64,000 nucleotides of DNA, taken from NCBI RefSeq assembly GCF_000187995.2, contig NZ_AEUW02000001.1:62001-126000 (forward strand), given 5' to 3'. This document shows positions 11,172 through 19,246 of the stretch, in pieces (position 1 is the first letter of the stretch; every line of letters starts with the position of its first letter). This stretch comes from Streptococcus macacae NCTC 11558. GTDB lineage: Bacteria > Bacillota > Bacilli > Lactobacillales > Streptococcaceae. The notes under the pieces are model-generated. The model was not told the origin of the DNA and made no database searches. It saw only the letters and a list, made by a program, of their open reading frames with translations. Made by a program: the position numbers and the translations under genes.

Positions 11172-11867
11172 ATGCGAAAATTTCAATTTTTTCTTATTGT
11201 TGAAACGATCTTAATTGCTTTAGCTTTTTTAACGATCTTAGCAAGCAGTGTTTCGCGCTTTATTTTAATATTGGTGATTACCCTTTTGGCCTTACGCTTT
11301 TATCGTCTCGGCAGTAAAAGCGACTTTTTATTGACAGCCAGTCTGTTGCTATTATTTTTGATTTTTATGTTAAATCCTTATACCATAGCGGCAGTACTTT
11401 TTGGAATTCTCTATGTTATGATTAATCACTTTGCTCAAGTAAAAAAGAAAAATAATTATGCTTTATTACAATTTAAAAAAGAGGATCTTGATGTTAGAAA
11501 AAAACCGCATCAATGGATTGGTAACAGTGAGAATGTCTCTGAAGAAACTTACGTTTTTGAAGATGTTAATGTGATTCGGCTTAGTGGAAGCGATGTTATT
11601 AATTTAAGCAATGTCATTGTTAGCGGTGAAGACAATGTTATTTTGATTCGCAAGATTTACGGTCCAACTAAAATTTTAGTTCCGATTGATGTCTCGGTGA
11701 CATTAGATGTCAGTAGTATATATGGAAGAGTTCATTTTTTTAATGCTCCAGAGTATGATTTACGTAATGAGGAGATAAGGTTTAGTGATTCTTGGGAAAG
11801 CTCAACGCGATCTGTAAAGATTGTTATCAATGTCATTGCTGGCTTGGTGGAGGTTGAGCGCGTATGA
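11172..11867 (+). CDS. liaF: Cell-wall-active antibiotic response protein LiaF
   Basis: LiaF is the membrane inhibitor of the LiaS sensor kinase in the lipid-II-cycle stress system. The 231-residue protein has four closely spaced hydrophobic segments in its first 90 residues. A cytoplasmic domain with the beta-rich LiaF C-terminal pattern (SGEDNVILIRKIYGPTKILV region) follows. GAGGT precedes the ATG. The stop overlaps liaS by 4 nt (ATGA), which argues for a tightly coupled liaFSR operon. The gene lies directly after stp1-stkP, as in S. mutans. Confidence 0.93.
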   Translation: MRKFQFFLIVETILIALAFLTILASSVSRFILILVITLLALRFYRLGSKSDFLLTASLLLLFLIFMLNPYTIAAVLFGILYVMINHFAQVKKKNNYALLQFKKEDLDVRKKPHQWIGNSENVSEETYVFEDVNVIRLSGSDVINLSNVIVSGEDNVILIRKIYGPTKILVPIDVSVTLDVSSIYGRVHFFNAPEYDLRNEEIRFSDSWESSTRSVKIVINVIAGLVEVERV

Positions 11868-12874
11868 AGAAATATACCATATTTTTAATTTTTCTATATG
11901 CCGCAGTGACCATTCTTTCTATTGTTTTTGTTATTATTAATAGCTTTCATCTGGATATATCGGCTTTATTAAGAGATTGGTTAGTTTTAGAACAATTTTT
12001 ATTATCTTTATTAGCGTCTTTTATTTCACTGACTTTTCTTTTGCTTTTAGTTTGGATGATTTTGGATGATTACAGCAAACGCCAAATTAATCAGAACCTA
12101 AGGCGCATCCTTCTCAATCAAAACATTACATTAGAGGATGATACAGAATTAGGAAAAAATATCAGCCGTTTATCACATAAAATGCAGCAGCTAACGAACA
12201 ATCTTCAAAAAACAGAGAATACTTATATTGCAAACAGTCAGGAAATTGTCAAAAAAGAAAGAAAGCGAATTGCCAGAGACCTGCATGATACAGTCAGCCA
12301 GGAGCTTTTTGCTTCATCTATGATATTATCAGGTGTTTCACACAGTCTTGATCAGTTAGAGAAGGAGCAGCTGCAAACTCAGCTCTCAGCTGTTGAGGAA
12401 ATGCTAAATAATGCTCAAAAAGATTTACGAATTCTCTTGCTGCACTTACGTCCTACAGAGTTAGAAGGAAGAACACTTTCAGAAGGCTTTTCCATGATTC
12501 TTAAAGAAATTACAGATAAAAGCAATATTGAAGTTGTTTATAAAGAAGATATTAGGCAGCTGCCCAAAACGATTGAAAGTAACTTTTTTCGGATTGCTCA
12601 GGAATTTATTAGCAATACTTTAAAACATGCTCAGGCCAGTCGTTTAGAAGTTTATCTGAATCAGACAGCTTCAGAAGCACAATTAAAAATGATTGATGAT
12701 GGTGTTGGTTTTGATATGGATGAAGTGCGTGATTTAAGTTATGGACTAAAGAATATTGAAGATCGCGTTAATGATCTTGCAGGAACTGTGAAATTTTTAA
12801 GTTCAAAAAATAAAGGTGTTGTTATGGATATTCATGTTCCTATTATGAAGGAGGCTGCTGATGGGGCAAATTAA
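11864..12874 (+). CDS. liaS: Sensor histidine kinase LiaS
   Basis: LiaS is the intramembrane-sensing kinase that phosphorylates LiaR on cell-envelope stress. Two membrane helices (about 6-27 and 44-67) flank a very short external loop. A HisKA_3 dimerisation domain follows with the phospho-acceptor His141 in ARDLHDTVSQE. The ATP-binding domain has N box FISNTLKHAQA, DDGVGFD and YGLKNIEDR. The 336-residue length is normal. The gene overlaps liaF by 4 nt and liaR by 14 nt. Confidence 0.95.
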   Translation: MKKYTIFLIFLYAAVTILSIVFVIINSFHLDISALLRDWLVLEQFLLSLLASFISLTFLLLLVWMILDDYSKRQINQNLRRILLNQNITLEDDTELGKNISRLSHKMQQLTNNLQKTENTYIANSQEIVKKERKRIARDLHDTVSQELFASSMILSGVSHSLDQLEKEQLQTQLSAVEEMLNNAQKDLRILLLHLRPTELEGRTLSEGFSMILKEITDKSNIEVVYKEDIRQLPKTIESNFFRIAQEFISNTLKHAQASRLEVYLNQTASEAQLKMIDDGVGFDMDEVRDLSYGLKNIEDRVNDLAGTVKFLSSKNKGVVMDIHVPIMKEAADGAN

Positions 12875-13502
12875 AGTTATTTTAGTTGACGATCATGAAA
12901 TGGTTCGTCTAGGATTAAAAAGTTTTCTTGATCTACAGGCAGATATTGATGTTATCGGAGAAGCCAGTGATGGACAAGAAGGTATCGCTCTGGCACTGGA
13001 ATTAAAACCAGATGTTGTTGTTATGGATTTAGTAATGCCTGAAATGGATGGGGTTGAAGCTACTCTGGAAATTTTAAAAGAATGGAAAGCAGCTAACATT
13101 TTAGTGTTGACTAGCTATCTGGATAATGAAAAAATCTATCCTGTGATTGAGGCTGGAGCTAAAGGCTATATGTTAAAAACTTCCAGTGCTGCTGAAATTT
13201 TAAATGCCATTCGTAAGGTATCTAAAGGGGAATTAGCTATTGAAACAGAGGTTGATGCTAAAATAAGAGACCATCGTAATAATCCTGACTTACATGAGGA
13301 CTTAACTGCACGCGAACGGGATATCCTAAAATTACTGGCTAAGGGTTATGATAATCAGACAATTGCTGATCAGTTGTTTATTTCCTTAAAAACTGTAAAG
13401 ACACATGTTTCAAATATTTTATCTAAACTGCAGGTAGATGATCGGACGCAGGCAGTCGTTTACGCTTTTCAGCATCATTTGGTGCCGCAGGATGAAATTT
13501 AG
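12861..13502 (+). CDS. liaR: Response regulator LiaR
   Basis: LiaR is a NarL/FixJ-type regulator activated by LiaS. The receiver domain spans about 1-120, with the acidic pair Asp10-Asp11, the phospho-acceptor Asp56 in VVVMDLVMPEMDG, and Lys in the MLKTS loop. A LuxR-type helix-turn-helix covers about 145-210 (LTARERDILKLLAKG, then FISLKTVKTHVSNILSKL). Length is 213 residues. The start overlaps the liaS end and has GAGG inside the liaS coding sequence. The next gene has its own promoter. Confidence 0.96.
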   Translation: MGQIKVILVDDHEMVRLGLKSFLDLQADIDVIGEASDGQEGIALALELKPDVVVMDLVMPEMDGVEATLEILKEWKAANILVLTSYLDNEKIYPVIEAGAKGYMLKTSSAAEILNAIRKVSKGELAIETEVDAKIRDHRNNPDLHEDLTARERDILKLLAKGYDNQTIADQLFISLKTVKTHVSNILSKLQVDDRTQAVVYAFQHHLVPQDEI

Positions 13503-13506
13503 CTAG

Positions 13507-13517
13507 TATGCTATAAT
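13507..13517 (+). promoter_or_regulatory. extended -10 promoter of the HAD-cyclophilin gene
   Basis: TATGCTATAAT is a textbook extended -10 element located 24 nt before the start codon. The -35 region has no clear match. It suggests transcription independent of liaFSR. Confidence 0.6.
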
Positions 13518-13540
13518 AAAGATTATCATAAGGGGCTATT

Positions 13541-14953
13541 ATGGATGTAAAAACAAAATATAAAGCTAAAAAAGTTAAAGCTGTCTTTTTTGACATTGAT
13601 GATACACTTAGAGTAAAAGATACAGGCTATATGCCTGATTCGATAAAAGCCGTTTTTAAGGAACTTAAGGAGAAAGGAATTCAGACAGGAATTGCTTCTG
13701 GCAGGGCCTTCTATGGAATTGTCCCAGAAATTCGTCAGTTAGAACCTGATTATTTTGTTACGATCAATGGAGCTTATGTGATTGATCATAAGGGCCTGGA
13801 AATTTTTAATGATCCTATTCCAACAGATATAATAGAAAAATATATTGATTGGTGTCATAAAGTTGGAATTGATTTTGGATTTGCAGGCAAAGATAAAGCA
13901 GTTGTTTCAAAACGAACAAAATTAATTGATGATGCTTTAGTACCTGTTTATGGCCTTTGTGACGTAGATCCCGATTTTTATAAGACAAATGATGTTTATC
14001 ACATGTGGACATTTGAAGAGGTAGGAGACGCTTTAGAGCTACCAGAAACTTTATCAAAGGATATCCGCTTTGTGAGGTGGCACGTTAATTCATCTGATGT
14101 TGTAAAAAATGGGACATCAAAGGCTTCTGGTTTGGCCCATGTTCTTGATAAAGCTGGCTTGAAGCCAGAGAACATTCTTTTCTTTGGCGATGGGCCTAAT
14201 GATGTAGAGATGTTTGACTATGTTGGCTTAAAAATTGCTATGGGAAATGGCCATGGGACATTGAAAGAAAAAGCAGATTTTGTAACAAAAAATGTAGAAG
14301 AAGATGGCATCTTGTATGCTTTGGAGGAGTTAGGTTTGGTAGAAAAAAAATTAGTATTCCCACAATTAGAATTAGAAAATGCTGAAGGACCGCTTGTGGT
14401 CATAAAAACTAATTTAGGAGCTATGAAATTGCAATTATTTCCAGAAGAAGCCCCTAAAACAGTTGCTAACTTTCTTGCTCTCGCAAGAGATGATTATTAT
14501 AAAGATGTCATTTTTCACCGTATTATTAAAGATTTTATGATCCAAGGCGGTGATCCAACTGGTAGTGGTATGGGCGGCGAATCTATCTATGGAGAGCCTT
14601 TTGCAGATGAATTTTCAGAAAAACTTTATAATCTTCGCGGGGCTCTTTCAATGGCAAATGCTGGGCCAAATACAAATGGCAGCCAATTTTTCATTGTCCA
14701 AAACCATGATCTGCCATACAGCGAAAAAGAGTTAGAAAATGGCGGTTGGCCAAAGAAGATTGCAGCAGCCTATGCAGAAAGAGGAGGGGCTCCGCATCTT
14801 GATCGCAGGCATACTGTCTTTGGGCAGTTAGTTGATCAGTCATCCTATGAAACGCTTGATAAAATCGCAGAAACACCTACCGGACCTGCTGATAAACCCG
14901 TAGATGACGTTAGAATTGAAAGCATTCAGGTGATCAATGATGAAGATAGGTGA
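13541..14953 (+). CDS. Cof-type HAD phosphatase fused to a cyclophilin peptidyl-prolyl isomerase
   Basis: This is a two-domain cytoplasmic protein of 470 residues. Residues about 12-268 form a Cof/YidA-type HAD hydrolase: catalytic DIDDTLR, a large cap domain, and GDGPNDVEMF with the metal-binding aspartates. Residues about 280-470 form a cyclophilin: FPEEAPKTVANFLALA, FHRIIKDFMIQGGDPTGSGMGG, and SMANAGPNTNGSQFFI. The phosphatase substrate is unknown. The cyclophilin half should isomerise Xaa-Pro bonds. The same fusion is known in other streptococci, so it is not an assembly artefact. The gene overlaps the next by 17 nt. Confidence 0.93.
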   Translation: MDVKTKYKAKKVKAVFFDIDDTLRVKDTGYMPDSIKAVFKELKEKGIQTGIASGRAFYGIVPEIRQLEPDYFVTINGAYVIDHKGLEIFNDPIPTDIIEKYIDWCHKVGIDFGFAGKDKAVVSKRTKLIDDALVPVYGLCDVDPDFYKTNDVYHMWTFEEVGDALELPETLSKDIRFVRWHVNSSDVVKNGTSKASGLAHVLDKAGLKPENILFFGDGPNDVEMFDYVGLKIAMGNGHGTLKEKADFVTKNVEEDGILYALEELGLVEKKLVFPQLELENAEGPLVVIKTNLGAMKLQLFPEEAPKTVANFLALARDDYYKDVIFHRIIKDFMIQGGDPTGSGMGGESIYGEPFADEFSEKLYNLRGALSMANAGPNTNGSQFFIVQNHDLPYSEKELENGGWPKKIAAAYAERGGAPHLDRRHTVFGQLVDQSSYETLDKIAETPTGPADKPVDDVRIESIQVINDEDR

Positions 14954-15296
14954 TAAGATAAAAGGAAAAATCACAGGAATTAAACCTTATGGAGCTTTTG
15001 TTCAATTAGAAGATAATTCCATCGGTTTAATTCATATTTCTGAAATTAAAACAGGTTATATTGATAATATTTATCAGGCTTTGACTATTGGAGATGAGAT
15101 TTTGACTCAAGTATTAGATTATGATGAATATACCCAAAAAGCAAGTCTTTCTCTGAGAACGCTTGAAGAAGAAAAGCATCATTATCAGCATAGACATCGT
15201 TTTTCCAATAGCCGTTTAAAGATTGGTTTCAAACCTTTAGAAGAGCATTTGCCTATTTGGACCAAGGAAGCTCTAGAGTATTTAAAAGAAGAGTAA
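14937..15296 (+). CDS. S1 RNA-binding domain protein (CvfD/YugI-like)
   Basis: The 119-residue protein has a single S1 domain in its N-terminal 75 residues (GDKIKGKITGIKPYGAFVQLEDNSIGLIHISEI). A basic, probably unstructured stretch and a short acidic helix follow. Relatives (general stress protein 13, CvfD in pneumococcus) bind RNA and act as post-transcriptional regulators, so that role is inferred here. AGGTGATC, fully complementary to the 16S tail, lies just upstream, within the previous gene. Either of the tandem ATG codons (14937 or 14940) may be used. Confidence 0.85.
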   Translation: MMKIGDKIKGKITGIKPYGAFVQLEDNSIGLIHISEIKTGYIDNIYQALTIGDEILTQVLDYDEYTQKASLSLRTLEEEKHHYQHRHRFSNSRLKIGFKPLEEHLPIWTKEALEYLKEE

Positions 15297-15384
15297 CTGT
15301 TTGGCAGATATAACAAGCTCAAGAGGTTCTGAAAAAATAGTAAACTTGATGCTTGTCCAGCCAAAGCAAGACAAGGGCTCTTGG

Positions 15385-15435
15385 TATAAGCGGCCGGCCT
15401 TATCTTTAACACTGCCTTATGATATGATCTGCTAA
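15385..15435. repeat. degenerate small interspersed repeat, copy A
   Basis: ATAAGCGGCCGGCCTTATC and CTGCCTTATGATATGATCTGC stand directly before the cysK terminator. The layout mirrors copy B before the yidC terminator. Confidence 0.45.
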
Positions 15436-15439
15436 ACAA

Positions 15440-15474
15440 AAAGAGCTTGGGACAAAAATAGTCCCAAGCTCTTT
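15440..15474. terminator. bidirectional terminator between the S1 gene and cysK
   Basis: AAAGAGCTTGGGAC and GTCCCAAGCTCTTT form a 14-bp perfect stem around a 7-nt AAAAATA loop. A-rich and T-rich arm ends suit termination on both strands, as expected between these convergent genes. It belongs to the GGGAC/GTCCC hairpin type seen repeatedly here. Confidence 0.75.
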
Positions 15475-15492
15475 GCTGATATTAAATGAAAT

Positions 15493-16419
15493 TTAGTTAA
15501 ATTCATAAAGAGCAGTTGAAAGATAGCGTTCCCCATTATCGGGGGCGATAGCTAAAACTTTTTTACCTTTTCCAAGTTTTTTAGCAATTTCAATAGCTGC
15601 CCAGATAGCAGCAGATGCAGAAATACCGATTAAAAATCCTTCTTTACCGCCAAAGTTGCGTCCTGTAGCCAGAGCGTCATCTGATTTGACACGGATAATT
15701 TCATCATAAGAGTCAGTATCAAGAGCTGCTGGGATAAAGCCTGTTGAGATTCCTTGGATTTTATGAGGTCCAGGTTTATCACCAGATAAAACAGCTGACT
15801 CATCTGCCTCCAAGCCATAGATTTTAATATCAGGATTATCTTTTTTGAGTACTCTAGAAACGCCAGTAATTGTACCGCCTGTTCCTATACCTGAGATAAG
15901 AGCGTCCAATCCATGAGAACCAAAAGCTTCAAGAATTTCTGGTCCAGTTGTTAATTCATGAATTTCAGGATTTGCTGGATTATTAAACTGTAGAGGTACC
16001 CAGCCGCCTATCTCTTTGGCGATTTCGTGAGCTTTATCAATAGCACCTTTAGTACCAGCACTGCCTGGTGTCAGTACTAATTCAGCACCATAAGCTTGAA
16101 TAATCTTTCGGCGTTCAACACTCATTGTTTCAGGCATGGTAATAATGACCTTATAGCCTTTTGCTGCACCAACCCAGGCCAATCCAATTCCTGTGTTACC
16201 GCTTGTAGGTTCAATGATGGTGTCACCAGGTTTAATAATACCGCGCTTTTCAGCATCTTCAATCATATTAAGAGCAATTCGGTCTTTTACCGATGACCCT
16301 GGATTAAAAGCTTCAAGTTTGACATAAATATCAGCTGCCTTTTCTGGGACAATGTTATTTAGTTTCACAATCGGAGTATGGCCTACTAGTTCAGTAATGT
16401 TATTATAAATTTTTGTCAT
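15493..16419 (-). CDS. cysK: Cysteine synthase A (O-acetylserine sulfhydrylase)
   Basis: CysK makes L-cysteine from O-acetylserine and sulfide with pyridoxal phosphate. The 308-residue protein has the PLP lysine Lys45 in NPGSSVKDR, the phosphate/substrate loop TSGNTG at 72-77, and the glycine-rich [10 protein letters not shown] loop near residue 180. GAGGT precedes the ATG. A good sigma-70 promoter and an upstream TGATA/TATCA operator array are visible, so it is probably regulated by a CmbR/CysR-type LysR activator in response to cysteine supply. It is transcribed alone. Confidence 0.97.
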   Translation of the reverse strand: MTKIYNNITELVGHTPIVKLNNIVPEKAADIYVKLEAFNPGSSVKDRIALNMIEDAEKRGIIKPGDTIIEPTSGNTGIGLAWVGAAKGYKVIITMPETMSVERRKIIQAYGAELVLTPGSAGTKGAIDKAHEIAKEIGGWVPLQFNNPANPEIHELTTGPEILEAFGSHGLDALISGIGTGGTITGVSRVLKKDNPDIKIYGLEADESAVLSGDKPGPHKIQGISTGFIPAALDTDSYDEIIRVKSDDALATGRNFGGKEGFLIGISASAAIWAAIEIAKKLGKGKKVLAIAPDNGERYLSTALYEFN

Positions 16420-16449
16420 GGGAATACCTCACAAAATTATTATGTTCTC

Positions 16450-16478
16450 AGTATAGGATGAAACATATTCTTTGTAAA
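16450..16478 (-). promoter_or_regulatory. cysK promoter
   Basis: On the minus strand TTTACA (5 of 6) and TATACT (5 of 6) are separated by exactly 17 nt, 31 nt before the cysK start codon. Confidence 0.75.
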
Positions 16479-16490
16479 ATATAAATTATT

Positions 16491-16517
16491 TATCACTGTG
16501 ATAAGGAAATTATATCA
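16491..16517 (-). promoter_or_regulatory. CmbR/CysR-type operator upstream of cysK
   Basis: Read on the minus strand the site is TGATA, 9 nt, TATCA, 3 nt, TGATA. This matches the arrangement I recall being proposed for CmbR sites in streptococci (TGATA-N9-TATCA-N2-4-TGATA). It ends 12 nt upstream of the -35 hexamer, a normal activator position. The inner part forms the palindrome TTATCACTGTGATAA at 16490-16504. Binding is inferred. Confidence 0.65.
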
Positions 16518-17139
16518 CGGGAAGTTCTATTATTTTGCTGCCAACCAGCCTAGTATTGACTTTACCTTGATAAAATTCAGTTAGTCTATTTAATATAGTT
16601 TCTATATCTGATTTATCCACGTAAATAGTCGTTTTGACATTAACAGAAAAATCAGAACTATACTCAGTCAAATGATATTTGTTTAAGAAATTCCCGAAAG
16701 TTTGATATTGAGGATATGTTAACTCTATTTCAATTCCGCTTTGTTTTTTAACATTTATCAAACCTAATGTCTTTAGATTATTGGCAACACTTCCGCTATA
16801 AGCCCGAATAAGGCCGCCTGTCCCTAATTTTATGCCGCCAAAATAACGTGTTGTCACAACAATTAAATTTGTCAGTTGATTTTTTTCCAGGACACTAAGC
16901 ATGGGTATTCCAGCAGTTCCGCTTGGTTCTCCATCATCGCTGGAGCGTTTAATATTGCTGTTTTCTCCGATAATCATAGCAGAACAGGAATGGCTTGCCT
17001 TATAATGCTCCTTTTTTATTTGAGAAATAAAGGAGCGTCCTTCTTCTTCTGAAAAAATTCTTTTAGACTGACAGATAAAGCGTGATTTTTTGATAATTTC
17101 TTCTGTAATACCATCTTTTGCAATAGTTTTATAATTCAT
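16510..17139 (-). CDS. YigZ/IMPACT family protein (YvyE-like)
   Basis: This UPF0029-type protein has an N-terminal ribosomal-S5-like fold with HYKASHSCSAMII, the SDDGEPSGTAG signature, and TTRYFGGIKLGTGGLIRAY. A smaller C-terminal domain follows. Family members are linked to translation or stress responses, but the bacterial function is unsettled. I use the ATG at 17139 (MNYKTI, 209 residues) because relatives start there. An ATG at 17154 would add five residues. Neither has a Shine-Dalgarno site. The cysK operator abuts its stop codon. It is divergent from comFA. Confidence 0.88.
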   Translation of the reverse strand: MNYKTIAKDGITEEIIKKSRFICQSKRIFSEEEGRSFISQIKKEHYKASHSCSAMIIGENSNIKRSSDDGEPSGTAGIPMLSVLEKNQLTNLIVVTTRYFGGIKLGTGGLIRAYSGSVANNLKTLGLINVKKQSGIEIELTYPQYQTFGNFLNKYHLTEYSSDFSVNVKTTIYVDKSDIETILNRLTEFYQGKVNTRLVGSKIIELPVI

Positions 17140-17192
17140 AAAAAAAGTGTACACATTTTTTTATAAAGGTGCAAGTGAGTTTTAGTATATTT

Positions 17193-17200
17193 AACGAATA
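17193..17200 (+). promoter_or_regulatory. ComX-type cin-box before comFA
   Basis: AACGAATA differs by one base from the streptococcal competence sigma-factor box TACGAATA and follows a T-rich stretch, as usual for late competence genes. It ends only 8 nt before the comFA ATG. Confidence 0.65.
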
Positions 17201-17208
17201 TAAAATTG

Positions 17209-18504
17209 ATGGAAAGACTAGATGATTATTATGGACGTATTTTTACAGAAGATCAGCTAAAAGAGGAGCTGAGGGAATTTGCTAAAATTTTGCCGGCAGT
17301 AAACCATTTTACAAATAGTAGAATTTGCAATCGCTGCGGCAGCCAAATAGCAGCTGAAAATAAATTACCTGATGGCTCTTTTTATTGTCGGGAGTGCATT
17401 ATTTTAGGACGAAACAGCAGCGGAGCTTTATACTATTTTGAGCAAAAACCTTTTCCTGAAGGAAAGGTTTTAAAATGGCAAGGATCATTAACAGATCTTC
17501 AAAAAGAAGTGTCGGATAGTTTGAAAATAGGAGTTGAACAAAAAGAAAACCTCCTTATACATGCAGTAACAGGTGCTGGTAAAACAGAGATAATATATGA
17601 GACAGTAGCAAGTGTACTGGATAAAGGCGGAGCCGTAGCCTTAGCGAGTCCTCGAATTGATGTTTGTCTCGAATTATATAAACGCTTTAAAAATGATTTT
17701 TCCTGTTCAATAAGCCTGCTGCATGGAGAGTCAGAACCATACAGTCGCAGTCCTTTAGTTATTTTGACAACCCATCAGCTATTAAAATTTTATAAAGCTT
17801 TTGACCTTTTAATCATTGATGAAGTTGATGCTTTCCCTTTTGTTGATAATCCAAGCCTTTACTATGCCGTTGAACAGAGTGTAAAAGCAGATGGAGTCAA
17901 CGTTTTTTTAACAGCTACTTCAACTGAACAATTGGATAAACAGGTGAAAAAAGGAAAGCTTAAAAAGCTGCATTTGGCGAGACGATTTCATGCTTCTCCT
18001 CTAGTTGTTCCAAAAACGGTTTGGTTATATCTTGCTTTAGAAAAATTACAAAGGGGCAAGCTTCCTTTTAAATTATTGAGGATTATAAAAGAACAGCGGC
18101 AAAGTCAGTTTCCTTTACTCATATTTTTTCCGGTAATTAAGTTAGGTGAGTTATTTTCAAGGTGTTTGAAGAATTATTTTCTAGATGAAAAAATAGCTTT
18201 TGTCTCCAGTATGACAGAAAATAGATTAGAAATAGTGGAGAAGTTTAGAAAAGGGCAAATAACGGTATTAATATCAACGACTATTTTAGAAAGAGGAGTG
18301 ACCTTTCCCTTTGTAGATGTTTTTGTTATGATGGCTAATCATTATTTGTTTACAAAAAGTTCCTTAATTCAGATAGCGGGGCGCGTTGGCAGGTCTGCTG
18401 AGAGGCCGACAGGAACGCTGCTCTTTTTCCATAGCGGAAAAACAAAGAGTATCAGAAAAGCTATTTCAGAAATTAGAAGGATGAACCAGATTGGAGGATT
18501 TTGA
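17209..18504 (+). CDS. comFA: ComFA, DNA-uptake ATPase/helicase
   Basis: ComFA is the cytoplasmic-face helicase-like ATPase needed to pull single-stranded DNA in during competence. A four-cysteine zinc motif lies near residues 43-64 (CNRCG and CREC). The SF2 core follows with Walker A TGAGKTE (about 122), DEVDAFPF, the TATS motif, TTILERGVTFP and QIAGRVGRS. I chose the ATG at 17209 (431 residues). A TTG stands one codon earlier. The cin-box is so close that the mRNA should begin at or next to the start codon, and no ribosome site precedes it. The stop overlaps the comFC start. Confidence 0.95.
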   Translation: MERLDDYYGRIFTEDQLKEELREFAKILPAVNHFTNSRICNRCGSQIAAENKLPDGSFYCRECIILGRNSSGALYYFEQKPFPEGKVLKWQGSLTDLQKEVSDSLKIGVEQKENLLIHAVTGAGKTEIIYETVASVLDKGGAVALASPRIDVCLELYKRFKNDFSCSISLLHGESEPYSRSPLVILTTHQLLKFYKAFDLLIIDEVDAFPFVDNPSLYYAVEQSVKADGVNVFLTATSTEQLDKQVKKGKLKKLHLARRFHASPLVVPKTVWLYLALEKLQRGKLPFKLLRIIKEQRQSQFPLLIFFPVIKLGELFSRCLKNYFLDEKIAFVSSMTENRLEIVEKFRKGQITVLISTTILERGVTFPFVDVFVMMANHYLFTKSSLIQIAGRVGRSAERPTGTLLFFHSGKTKSIRKAISEIRRMNQIGGF

Positions 18505-19169
18505 TGATATGTTTGATTTGCCGTACTCATTTTGAAGAGGAACTTCGCTTTACGGCTATTTTATTTTTATATAAGAATAGGGAATGGATTTGTCCGCAAT
18601 GTCAATCTGCTTTTGTGCCTATATCAGAGAACCATTGCTTGACTTGTTATAAAGAGGGCAATGAAAGAAAATGCAATGATTGCTGTTTTTGGCAGACTAA
18701 AGGTTCTTTTGTTTGCCATGAAGCGCTTTATAGTTATAATTCTGCTATGAAGCATTATTTCAGTTTATATAAATTTCAAGGAGATTATCTTTTAAGAAAG
18801 GTCTTTTCGAAAGAAATTAAGAAAGCTTTAAAACGGTATTCCGATTTTACTTTAGTTCCGATTCCACTAAGTGAAGCATCTATAAAGCAGAGAAAATTCA
18901 ACCAAGTAAATGCTTTTTTAGATGATACAGGGATAAATTATAGTGAACTTTTAGGTAAAAGAGATACCATTAAACAACAGTCTGATAAAACACGAAAGGA
19001 ACGGTTGCAGAGCCAGCAGGCTTTCTATTTGAAAAAACAAAGCCCTCTTCCTCCTAAAATTTTACTTATTGATGATATTTATACCACCGGAGCAACTATT
19101 CAATTAGCTAGTGCGATTTTTCGTGAAAACGGGGTGAAAAACATATGTTCTTTTTCTCTGGCGCGTTAA
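18504..19169 (+). CDS. comFC: ComFC phosphoribosyltransferase-like competence protein
   Basis: ComFC is required for transformation and works with ComFA and DprA. The 221-residue protein has N-terminal zinc-ribbon cysteines (CLICR, CPQC, CLTC, CNDC), then a type I phosphoribosyltransferase fold with the PRPP loop ILLIDDIYTTGATI near the C-terminus. I chose the ATG at 18504, which overlaps the comFA stop (TGATG) and has GGAGG 6 nt upstream. The TTG three bases earlier is less likely. It is co-transcribed with comFA. Confidence 0.94.
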   Translation: MICLICRTHFEEELRFTAILFLYKNREWICPQCQSAFVPISENHCLTCYKEGNERKCNDCCFWQTKGSFVCHEALYSYNSAMKHYFSLYKFQGDYLLRKVFSKEIKKALKRYSDFTLVPIPLSEASIKQRKFNQVNAFLDDTGINYSELLGKRDTIKQQSDKTRKERLQSQQAFYLKKQSPLPPKILLIDDIYTTGATIQLASAIFRENGVKNICSFSLAR

Positions 19170-19177
19170 TAAAAAAC

Positions 19178-19205
19178 TTGCAAATTTTCATGAAATCGGT
19201 ATAAT
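19178..19205 (+). promoter_or_regulatory. hpf promoter
   Basis: TTGCAA and a perfect TATAAT are separated by 16 nt. The perfect 12-bp palindrome ACGCTTAAGCGT at 19219-19230 lies just downstream of the expected transcription start and could be an operator. Confidence 0.75.
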
Positions 19206-19246
19206 AAAGATGAAGAAAACGCTTAAGCGTAAGAAAGAGGTAGTCT

